Source of the DNA: Viridothelium virens
Taxonomy: Eukaryota > Ascomycota > Dothideomycetes > Trypetheliales > Trypetheliaceae
Assembly: GCA_010094025.1 (NCBI GenBank)
Contig: ML991833.1
Span: 113,972-177,971 of the forward strand
Length of the DNA stretch: 64,000 bases
Direction: 5' to 3'
The position numbers were made by a program, and so were the translations under genes. Below are positions 46,635-57,050 of the stretch, one piece after another; position 1 is the stretch's first letter; the number at the start of each line of letters is the position of its first letter. The notes under the pieces are model-generated. The model was given only the letters and a program-made list of their open reading frames with translations. It was not told where the DNA came from and did not search any database.

Positions 46635-48864
46635 CTACCGCTCCGTGGTTGGACTCTGCACAGCATCCAGTGGCGCCGTGTGTAACGCAGGTTTTGCGCT
46701 CCTTCCCATAGTGCCATTTCTTCTCCTCTCGATCGCGGCCATCACCCAGTCTGCGACTTCTTTGTCCGCCGTAGTCGGCTCCAGCTCTACAGCAGTCACA
46801 GGTATGGATACAGTCGGCTCTGCAGCCTCGATCGCTCCAGGTGCTGCATCTGACACTGCGATCCCTTCTGCAGCACCTGCAGCCGCTTCTTCGTCCTCCT
46901 CAGAGATGGTGGGCGGTTTGAGAAGAGGGGCTAGCCAGACATGTTGAAGAAGCATGGCATACGTGGGTCGGAGATTGGGTATCTTGTTCAGGCATCCGTG
47001 GACAAAGTTGCGCGCAGCTTCGCTATAGCCTTCAGTAGGGAGATCAGGAGGCTCGCCGTCGACGATTGCCTACAAGAGATATCTGTTAGCCTCAATAATA
47101 ATTACAAGCTAAGAAAGTAGAATTGGGCGACAACCAATCCTGAGTAGGCGGATGACTTACGCTGAGCTGACTGAAAATATTGTTATACGTTTCGGGAGGA
47201 TAGGGGTACCTTCCTAGCGCACACTCAATAATCGTCAGACCTAGACTCCATATATCACTCTGTACGCTGTAGGTGCCGCCTCCTGGATTTGCTCCAGCCT
47301 GTGCAACGCCACCGCTACTTATCCGCTCGGGTGCCATGTAGCTCTGGCATCCAATATTCGTCTTCGCGATACTCGCCACTAGATTTCCTGACACACCAAA
47401 ATCGCATATTTTAACTTGGCCACGAGTATTGACTAGAATATTCGTTGGCTTGACGTCACGATGTATAATGTTGTGGTCGTCCTTCAAACTCTTCAAGCCC
47501 ATCGTCGTACTCAGAGCGATTTTTCTCAAGACATTTTCAGGTATGCCATCACCATACAATTTATCAATAGAACCTCCATCCATGAACTCCATGCAAATAT
47601 AAACAGCGCCTTCTTGGAAAAACGCGCCGTAGAAATCGACAATAAACGGGGATATGCAACGATGTAGGATGTCCAATTCCATGATTATGGCAGCAAATTT
47701 GGCGTCGTCAAGCTCCAATCGAAGTTCCTTCATCGCCATGATCATGCCAGTCGTACCCCCCTTAGCCGGCGTGCTATTGTTCGATGAAACTGTCGGGCTG
47801 TCTGGCGTGCTCGAATCTGTAGAGTCCAGGGCTTTAGCTGCAGTGGGAGAAGTCGGGATGACAGGAGCAGAGTATGTTGGCTGAGCCTTGTTGCCTGCGA
47901 GACCTAGTCCCGGTCTTCGAATCGCAGGACGGCTGTGACGGACTTTGTAGACGGTACCGTAGTTTCCCTTGCCAAGCTCATCCAAGGTGTCAACTTCATC
48001 AAGAGAGATATTAAAGCTCTGTCCGCCAGCAAATTCGACGCCCTTGTTATGGAGCACAGCTTTGTCCTTGAACGTTAGGCTACCTGTTTCTTTGTTGATG
48101 AATTTAGCATATTTGTCTAGCATTGATCCACCATGCTGTTGATTTTGAGACGTATCTGCCCCTTCCTGACTCTCGTCTGAAGCGTTCATTTGTGAGAGGG
48201 TGAGGCCTGGCTTTTTCCTTCTACCGGGAGCGGGCGCTGAAGTCGGCGGCGGAGACGGCGCTGCTCCCGGAAGTCCTCCAGGAAGGGCCATTCCTCTTTT
48301 CTGTGCGAGCGAAGGCTTGGCCCCACCCAAATGAGGCACGGCAGGTGCTGAATGCATATTCTGCGGTGTCGGTCGCCCAAGGCCCTGCGGCAATTGAAGG
48401 TTGCTTGGAATACCCCCAGCTGCAGTCGGCCCTCCTGATGGAGACAGAACGCCAGATCTACCAGGTCCTGGACTGCCTGGTAGTTGAATGCCAGCCGCGC
48501 CTGCTTGTGTTCCCGCCGGTCTAGGAGCTCCCTGCCGCTCCAAATGGAACTTCCTCATTTTTTCTTGGATGTCTGAAGTAAGCCCGCTACCTCTAGTAGA
48601 TAGCGTAGGCGGAGTCATCCCAGGTCTCCTTGCGGCATTGAGACTTCCCAGTGGCGTAGAGGACGCAGTCATGCCTGCAGTTGTTGCGGAAGCTGCCACA
48701 CCTGTCCGGCCGCCATTTTGAGAGTTGGCAAGAGAAGTGGGTGACTTCGGTTGTGGACGGTCGTTTGTCGGAGAGGGCGAGGGTGGTTCTGGAGACGAAA
48801 GAGGAGAATCAGATTGGAGTTGAAGGGGTTGATCGTCATTTGAGCTAGGAGGCGTCGAAGCCAT
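46635..48864 (-). CDS. pbs2: MAP kinase kinase Pbs2 of the HOG osmostress pathway
   Basis: Two exons (48864-47161 and 47069-46635) encode 712 residues; the intron is GTAAGT..TAG. The N-terminal ~290 residues are disordered and rich in Pro, Ser and Gly. The kinase domain begins LDELGKGNYGTVYKV (near residue 294). It carries the insertion typical of Pbs2 between the glycine loop and the ATP lysine (AMKELRLELDDAKFA), then IIHRDVKPTNILVN, KICDFGVSG and the activation-loop S-x-A-x-T motif (SIAKT) followed by NIGCQSYMAPERI. It phosphorylates the Hog1/SakA MAP kinase. The C-terminal tail is rich in Ala, Glu and Thr. The ATG at 48864 is preferred; an in-frame ATG at 48927 would add 21 residues, including a Lys run encoded by a T10 tract. 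Confidence 0.92.
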
Positions 48865-51032
48865 GGTTTTTTTTTTAAGTGAGACTGGAGAGGACTCTTC
48901 AGTGAAGAAGCTATTGGCTAGTCCCACGCCGACTACTGAATCTTTGAGCAGTGTTCTTCAGTGTATAATTTTAGAAGGTATTTACAGTAGCAGGAAATGT
49001 GAGTAATCGGCTTTGCCAAGAACTACAGTCTTGGGGTATGAGCAGGTGGCGGATATGGGATATCTTATGGCTGTCCAGTCAAGACAGGGCGAATGGACAA
49101 GTAAGACGCTGTTGGCTGGACGTGTCTCGAGGGCTTCCTAGAAAGTGATGAAGGTAATTCAGCCTTCAGAGATAAATGGTGGAAAGCAGCACTGCGTAGC
49201 GGAAGGGGCAGCTATGCCGTGAACAGATGAGTGTGAACCTGGAGGCGCCTGAGCAAAGGCGCAACAATTGTAGTGCAGAAAGCCGGCTCAAGAACTTGCC
49301 GGCAGGGTCCTTCAGCCGCAACTAGAGCTTCGCGGGACGAGGCCGAGAGTACCCACGACGCGCTGGCGTAGAGGCGTCAGGCAAAGGGAAAAAAAAAGAC
49401 ATGGGCTCATTTGGCGGGGAGGGATTAGATTACGAGTGCAGTGGAGTTGTGGCGGCTCATCCTTCTAGTACCCTGGCCAGGTGGCGTGGTTCTGCACGTG
49501 TGGGCCAAGGCGGGCCGGCTTAAAATGGCTGTTCGGGGAGCTGCAACGACTTCTGGCTTCATCTTGGAGGATTGAAGTAGAATCGTCGTACTCAGCGCAA
49601 GCGGGTCCGGTGGAATGGGAATTGCGACGATCTGATGGGGAATCATAGGCCACCCGAGCCACTTGAAGCCACATTCATCTGCGGCGAGAATCGTCTAGCC
49701 ACAGGTCTAGGTTCCTGTTCCTCATAACCCAAATTTGCCACATCACCTCAACGACATCTTACTCCTCAACTGTGCAGCAAGCTCCTGTGTCAGAGGTCTC
49801 CCGCTTGCCTCGGTAGACACATTGAAGCCTAATGAAGTGATTGGCTCGAGCATTGATTCCGAACTACCAATCCAAACATTCTTAGAACCGAAGCGGTTTC
49901 CTTCGTCAAAGAGAGATCCACCACTATTTGTATGAGGGGGCGCTAATGCACGTCGTATGCACCGGACGCTGTACTTAGGCGTGCAAACTTTCATCTTAGA
50001 AATTGCATGATGCGCAATTCGCTGAGGCATGCCATCACTGAACGGGTTCTGCAGTCATGAACTATTCATACACTAAAGCCTTTTGCTACGACATAAGAGA
50101 CATCTATCTCATGGCCGATCAAAGCCCAAAACGACTTATTGAGAAACTTGCCCAATTGACCACTTGGTACAGAATCCTTGTGAAGATCTATATCTGGAAT
50201 AGTGTCATTATCTCCGCTACTTTCGTACTGCCGTTGTCACAAACGCGTTTGCCGTTTACGTGAAGCTTGCAAACGTTTCGGCAGCCAAGGATTTAGCGGA
50301 TCATAATGTTAAACATCTCCAAACCTGGAACACCATAGGACTCGTTGATACTGGCGGTATCCCTATGCTTCATTGACGACCCCTAAGAACCAGTGATGGG
50401 AGTAAAGAATATATGTGCATATGTTACGAAGGCCTTTGGTTTGGAAGTTTGAAGGTTCCAGTACAATACTTTTGAGAATCGACTGTCACTGTCACCAAAG
50501 AATGCTCACATTAGAGCGTTTGAGCTTTGCAGGGCGAGACGGGTACCTCAATGGGTAGGAAATACCTGCTGGAAAGCATTGCGATGTGTCGCGACCGCAT
50601 GCGGACTACCCCCCTGTAGGACGGGACGGAGATGATGCCGAGGCAACCCAACGAGATTTGTCCGTGACCTCATAGTGCAATAACGTTCGTTTGGTGACCG
50701 GGATAGGATAGGTGGATAGGTACCTAAGTACTCTGCCCAAAACAGCTGCGCTACTTATTTTTTCTCTCACCACCATCCACTTGACCTCTCCACTCAATTG
50801 CGCGGTGCCCTATCCCTCGTCAATCCTCGTCATTGTAGCATCTGCTGTGGTGACCTTGTTCAAAGCTTCGCTACTGACCTCCTAGAGGCAAGTTGCTGGT
50901 GGCGTTGACCGAGGAACGGGAAAAATTGTTGAGCCACAGATCAACTAATTAAGTACCTCGGGGGATTGGAAGCTCGTGCTAAGCATTATCTCTATAGCTC
51001 TGCAACGCATATTCACCGTACTGTCTTCCAAT
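48865..51032. other. Intergenic region upstream of PBS2 and the elongase
   Basis: 2.2 kb between divergent genes. It includes a perfect TAGGTACCTA palindrome (50717-50726) and a possible small minus-strand frame (separate entry). A plus-strand stretch at 50057-50375 shows two short coding-like frames in succession (first around ARG-poor text ending LPLSQT, then VYVKLANVSAAKD) but nothing recognisable. Confidence 0.4.
49743..50030 (-). CDS. Possible small protein or last exon, unrecognised
   Basis: A 95-codon frame whose second half looks protein-like (SGGSLFDEGNRFGSKNVWIG, then ITSLGFNVSTEASGRPLTQE and a basic end AAQLRSKMSLR). The first half is less convincing. It could be the final exon of a gene with unresolved 5' exons, or chance. 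No domain was identified. Confidence 0.25.
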   Translation of the reverse strand: MPQRIAHHAISKMKVCTPKYSVRCIRRALAPPHTNSGGSLFDEGNRFGSKNVWIGSSESMLEPITSLGFNVSTEASGRPLTQELAAQLRSKMSLR

Positions 51033-53324
51033 ATGTCGGCCACCTCAGTCTACCTATCGTTTCCGGATTCTTCACTCTTCAAATTGCAGCCAGATCCCTA
51101 TCCCAAAGCTGTCCCACCACCTTCGGATTTTTACTCACTCCGAAGTCCCTGGCCTATCTCAAGCGAGACCTACAATTTCTGGCTGCAGCCAGCAATACCG
51201 GCAACCTTCGCTGCTGTCTACGCGAGCGTCATCGTCAGTCTCAACATTTTCAATCGTCGAAACGGCAACCAGCCATGGAGTATCTCGAGAACGAAGACCT
51301 TCCGATTTCTGGTTCTGACACACAATATCCTCCTGATGCTGTATAGCGCCGCTACATGTGCAGCGCTGGTGCGGGCGTTGCGACACACGTGGCCGAGCTA
51401 TGGGGGCTCTGAGTACAAATTTGCTGAAGCTGTGGACTCGTTGTGTAAGATGCATGGGCCGCGTGGAATTGGAGATGCTGCATTCTACAATGCTTCAAGC
51501 AGTCGATGGACCATCAAGAATTCCGCTATCCGCCTTGCTTTGAACGGGACACCGGACTCTACGGATGTCGGACGATTGTGGAATGAAGGGCTGGCTTTCT
51601 GGGGATGGCTATTCTATTTGAGCAAGTTCTACGAGGTGATTGATAGCTTTATCCTGGTTCTGAAGGGCAAAAGGAGCAGTACGCTGCAAGTCTATCATCA
51701 TGCGGGAGCCATGGCCGCCATGTGGGCAGGTATCCGATACATGAGCCCGCCCATTTGGATGTTCGTATGCGTCAACTCTTTCATACACACCTGGATGGTA
51801 AGTGTTCTTGCTCCCAGATTCTTTGGTTTACCTAGCACTGATGATTTGCTCTTAGTATGGCTACTACGCAGTGTCAGCTCTGGGATATCGCGTGCCTATC
51901 TGGTTCAAACGAACGCTCACAACATGTCAGATTATGCAATTCGTCGTTGGGGCGTCTTTTGCCGCCGCCCACCTGTTCATCTCCTACTCTGTCCCGGTTT
52001 CGACGCCTTACTACATATTCTCTAATGTTGCGAGTATCGCAAGTGCTGCACCGTCTTCTACAACCTCGGCAGTCTCTTCATTGATGTCTTCTGCGGTGCC
52101 GACCGCTTCTGCACAATTTGCGAGCTTCATGAAGAAAATGGCTTTTCGCGCTGCTGGCCAAGAAGGTCTTGCCGAGAATGTTGGGCGACCTCTAGGCAGC
52201 GTAGACGAGGCCATTCGCGTTGAGGAACAGAAAGTCTTAGACCGCGTTCAGGAAGTGCGATACCGGAATGAATATCAAAGAGTCTCGTGCATCGACACCA
52301 GCGGTCAAAGCTTTGCGATTTGGTTAAATTTAATATACCTATTTCCCCTGACGTGAGTACAATAACGCTACTTGGGTACTCTTTTCCACTACACGATTGT
52401 CTCTCTTGATGTTGCCAATCTCGGATTGTTTGAATGAACTAATGTATGATCATGACATTTAGGTGGCTTTTCCTTCGCTTCTTCGTTCGATCGTATACAA
52501 ATCGCCTTTCGAGATCTCCGACGAAACATCGAAAGCCAGTCGAAGCTCGAGGTCGTGCTGCTTATGAAGCTTCAGAAGATGCCGCAAGGGATACCGATAG
52601 AGAGATGGAGAAAGCGGGAGATCGTGCTGAACGAAAGCTGATGGACGTGGGAGCCGAGGTACAGAAAGATTTGGCGGATCTCCGACGGGGACTGAAGAAC
52701 ACAAATACTCGAGAGAGAATCGATTCGCTTCAAGAGCGGACCAAAGTGATGAGCGATTCCACAATGCATGGCTTGAGGCAGAAGATAGGCCAAGCTGGCG
52801 TCAGTGGGAGCGTGGAAGAGAAGGTGAAAAGGGCCGAAGATTTCGTGATGCAAAATGTGAAGTCAGCAGAGGAAACAAATCAAATGAATGGAGGAATGAT
52901 GATGGACGGGAATCAGAGACGAGCGGATGAGGATAACGGGAGGGAGGAAGGGCAACAGAAAAGGGAGAAAGGTGATAACTCAGAAGAGTTGAGTATTGTT
53001 GGGAGTACGAACGGAGGTCAGGACGGCGATACGGACGGTGTTCCTGAAGCTCAGTTTCAGGGTGACAGCAAGATCCAAGAAGCGGATGAGGTACGAAAGG
53101 CAGCGGAGCAGCCAAGTCCCTGCCCTCTTCTACAAGACCAGGCAGTTGATGACCCGAAGGAAAGCAAGGATGCGGGAGAGATACAGGAAAATGGCGATGC
53201 ACAACCTGGGAGCATGGACACAAGCCGCACAACAGGCAATCTAGATGGGAGCTACGCAGACGTAGCGAAGGGTGACGCCGATCCCGCTCAATCTACCGAG
53301 AAGGATGGGAACGGGAAATCATAG
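51033..53324 (+). CDS. ELO-family fatty-acid elongase with long hydrophilic tail
   Basis: Three exons (51033-51797, 51856-52352, 52463-53324) encode 707 residues. The introns are GTAAGT..TAG and GTGAGT..TAG, phases 0 and 2. The first ~430 residues form the multi-helix ELO domain: LFYLSKFYEVIDSFILVLKGK, the histidine box QVYHHAGA (Q219 to H223), MWAGIRYMSPPIWMFVC, FIHTWMYGYYAVSALGYR, and a last helix at IWLNLIYLFPLTWLFLRFF. It should condense malonyl-CoA with acyl-CoA in the ER. The box starts with Gln where most ELO proteins have His (HxxHH). The last ~270 residues are a charged, Glu/Lys/Asp/Gly-rich tail with coiled-coil character near RDTDREMEKAGDRAERKL. The upstream frame begins with GTG, so the ATG at 51033 is chosen. 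Confidence 0.87.
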
Positions 53325-54384
53325 CCAGTTACAGCCTCAGCGCAACATATCTCTGCGAGCTTGCAGTCACTGTTCTCGCGCATTTTCGGGATAGAGGCCT
53401 GGCACTTGAAAGCTTAAGATCTCCGGCTCCTGACTCATATCTTTGGGTCATTCACTGGCATTCGGTTGCTGTCTTGCGCGATTGCCGTGTCAACTGGCTG
53501 CCCTAATCACATTCCATTCAGCTGAACTTAGATCTCAAGATCGTCTTCGATAATCTCTATTTGGGGTTCATACAGTGCGGAGCTCGAATTGGCGGTGTCA
53601 TTAGATGGACGCGGTCAGCATTTGTGGGTTTGAAAAGCCTGGCGTTACGGCCTCGACGCGAATTATGTATGGAAATACCCACTAGCTGGAAGTTATCCGT
53701 CGTGTTAGAATCCTATTGAAATCGACCGTTATTGAGGTTAAGTTCGACATCGGGAAAGTGAATTAATCATTGTCGACGAACTTGATTCGTAAATTTGGCA
53801 CTGAAGAATCAAGAACTTGATTTTGACAGAAGACTTCTGACATATAGCTTGCGCAAGACTTGCGTTCTAACATCCCGATTCGTAAGGCATGGTTGATGAG
53901 ATGAACACAGATGTATGCCAAGCTGTATCCAAGATCAATGTTTGTCGGCCTTGTTGGCCCTATCTCGTGTCTCCCGCCCACTCCCTTTTTTTTTTTCGTT
54001 TTTCTTTGTTTGCTTTCTTTGTTTGTCTGTTTTCCTCTTTCTCCACCTAAGCCAAGATCCAGACAGTCATGACTAGATAGTTGAGGAGATGATTGAAGCG
54101 AATCGAGTAATGAGACCTCCTACTCAACATAGCAATACCGAGGAGGCACATTACGTATTCACCATAAGGGACCTCAAAATTACGTGAGAGAGTCAGTGTT
54201 ACTGGTGAATTGGCGACCAATTCCGGCGTATGTACTTGGCCGCTGTTTCGTGTGCTTTTGTTGGTCGAACTTAGCTGCGAGATAATAGGGCTTTGTTTTA
54301 CTTTTTACCTAATTCTAGTATAGAAATGTTGAATTAGATGTAGGAATCAGATTAAAATAAATAGAATTGACTTATTGCTCTCTA
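53325..54384. other. Intergenic, no gene seen
   Basis: 1.06 kb separating the elongase from the HET pseudogene, with a T-rich tract near 53988-54035. No gene is recognised. Confidence 0.5.
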
Positions 54385-56496
54385 TTACACGATTGATATT
54401 GCAGTCTCAGGAAGCTTACCCAAGACGTCACCTTGCATTATACCGCCAGCCATCCAAGCAGCTCCAATGATCTTGTAGCACGTCGGATCTTGTTCTGCAT
54501 GTCGAAGTATCATTGGGAAGCTACAATCAGGAACAACAAAAACGCTATCACCAGGTCGTGCTTTGACGCGACATAGCCCAAAAAGACGAGAACCAGGCAG
54601 ATGATGCATCTCGCCTACGAGCTTCTCATTCCAATCTCTAACGAGTTTTGGTGCGCATATTTTGGAAGGGAATTCTTTGATTAACGCCATCCTCCGTTCC
54701 CAAAGATCATTTGCGGTATATAATTCTTGAGGAGTAGAGATTGTAAAGAGCGATCGATGCTTCAGGAGTCCCAGTTTGAGCCACCGTCCTGCTAGGCTAT
54801 AAGCTTCTTGCTGATCGTCCAGCTTAGGTGGTTGTGGTACAAATTGGCGATAACCTACAAACATCTCTAGAGCCTTCATCCACCAAACAGCCCATATAGC
54901 TAGAAGTTTGTTACCATACTTCAACAGAGGGGTCGAAAAGGATTGAACAGAAGTTCCTGTCAGAGATGAAAAGACTTCAGCTAGTATAGACAAGGAAACT
55001 ACAGCAAGAGTGGAAGAGGATGCTTGGCTGAAATCGAAAAGAAAAAATTGAAGCCGAGGAAAGGTCGCCTGTACAACATCATTGTCGTCTTGGCTCTCCT
55101 CAACCGGGCGAAATACTCGTTCAATCGAGGCTATCGAAATGGCAGGAACTTTGAGGATTCATTTACCGAAAGACACTTGCTGGGGTGCCAAGCCGTCACC
55201 TCCTGCAGATTCTTCCTTCATTGCCATTGTTAATTCTCCATTCGACGCATTCGAATGCCAGAATTTCAATGCTTCAAGGTCATGGATCATGTCACGATCC
55301 ATGACAGGGTCCCTCCAATCCGGGACCCAACTTGGAAGACCCCCAGCTTGCGAACCACAGCAAACCAATATGTTCAGGCTACGTGTGCCTCGAACTATGT
55401 AAATAAAGGATCTGCGACAAGTCTCTTGCCAGATCGCCGAATAGTCGATCTCCAATGCGGAGGATGAGTATGGCTCTGTTAGCGAAAGGAGACTATAGAC
55501 TCAGTCCCGTGGATCAGACATATGACAGAACCGAGTGTACAGAAGCAAAGAGTACAGGTCAATGGTGCCTGTTATGTTGGACTGTAAAAGTTGAGTGATC
55601 ATAGAGCAAGGTGCATTGGCCGTCGAAATCTGATCAACAAGATTCCGAACTTCCGGCATTAAGTCTGTTCTGAGGCGTCTTCGCAATATCACCTGTGGTC
55701 TCCATAAATTCGAAAACGGTTCAAATCTACGTCGAGTGGAGGCCCAAGGACGGTAGGGAAGCTCCATTTCGACCACTTGCAAGAAAATAAGAAGTAATAT
55801 AGAGATTTCAATCATCATTGATCCGCAATGGACCACTGCATTTCGTGCTGAGAAAACCAGTTCCTGATTTATCCATCCTCGGTACCAATACGAGCGTTGT
55901 AAGAGCCGCAGCGCAGTAAAGACGCCATTTGAGTCCACTGGTTTCATTAGCTCTTTACGAAAGAGTCTACTATCTCTGTTCCAGAGATACTTTGGACCAG
56001 AAATCCAGGTTTCAGTAAAGGCGCCTAATGAGGAAAAGGCCTCGTTACTGCAATCTAATTGAGGGCTAAGCCATACAACAACTCTGGAAGCGGAGCTGTA
56101 AATGCGATGCATAAGCCGTATCTGACTTGCCATTTCTTGTAGATCATGCTGATTAATGCATATTGAATCGATCCAGAATGGCAAATTCTCCCCTGGATTC
56201 CCTTTACGCTGCTGACTAAAATGGTACAGAAACGAGGAAAAATTTGGTGTTAGACCCAGGCCATTTATGCCAGCTGGATCTCGTAGAAAAAGGCCTCCAT
56301 CTTCATTGATGAAAGACGGGTTCTATTCGTAGGAAAGGGCTTGATATTGGGGATTGGTGTCAAGGGAGACAACTGAAATGCTGCCGTCTAAGATATTGCC
56401 TTGGATAGATCGTGGAACGAATAGCCGTATCTGGCTCTGAGCTTCGTCGAGGGGTTGATAGAAGTCATGGTGATTGTTTTCAGAAAAATCTTTCAT
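54385..56496 (-). pseudogene. HET-domain protein gene with three in-frame stop codons
   Basis: From ATG 56496 to the stop at 54385 there is one unbroken frame of 704 codons with no intron needed, interrupted by TAG at 56325-56323 (codon 58), TGA at 55503-55501 (codon 332) and TGA at 55161-55159 (codon 446). HET (heterokaryon incompatibility) features are present throughout: YQALSYE then the TAG where HET proteins have W, LPFWIDSICINQHDLQEMASQI, RVVVWLSP, SYWYRGWINQELVF, SDPRD then TGA, VYSLLSLT, LPSWVPDWRD, and a C-terminal PGDSVFVVPDCSFPMILR followed by YKIIGAAWMAGG. All three stops are explained by single C:G to T:A transitions (TGG to TAG, CGA to TGA twice). There are no indels, so inactivation looks recent or RIP-like. 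Confidence 0.85.
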
Positions 56497-57050
56497 GATC
56501 GTTAACTCGGCTTCTCACTGCCGATATGATATTGAACCTCAGCATGTGGGGGGTTGGCAAGAGGTGAAGTTGGTTCGATAAAGGGCAAAGATTTGCACGG
56601 ACCCGCCCCGTGCATCGTATGTACATTTCATCATCTTAACTTCAATATAATTAAAATGAAAGATACGTACACTTACCCTGTGTGTACAATATCGCACCAA
56701 AATAGAAATCGTTTTCTTAGAGGGGTAGAGTATATCTAGTAGCCTATCTACCGGAACACAGACTAGAGTACGACATCCAGAAAGATTTCCTCGCGTACCT
56801 CTATAAGGACTCGGTTCTATTGATTGGCGAGATTCCGATTATTGGGCTCATAAATGATAGTCTGGCCCAGATTTCCCGCAACTATGACTTCACCAGCCCT
56901 CTGCTATTTATGATTGTGCAAAACTCTTCTCGCATGGTCGATACCTTGAGCGACAGTCCCACGGTTTATCGGCCGCAATATTGATTCTCGGCTTACAGAA
57001 ACAACCTACAGCCGTTGCAACGATTAATCTAGTTCCACTGTTCATTTGAA
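56497..57050. promoter_or_regulatory. Upstream region shared by the divergent HET pair
   Basis: 554 bases between head-to-head HET genes, AT-rich in the middle (56620-56760). No motif is assigned. Confidence 0.35.

Noticed and set aside
46635-46955. Separate small gene at the 3' side of PBS2
   Set aside because: It is the second exon of PBS2, carrying the end of the kinase domain (CLNKIPNLRPTYAMLLQHVW) and the tail.
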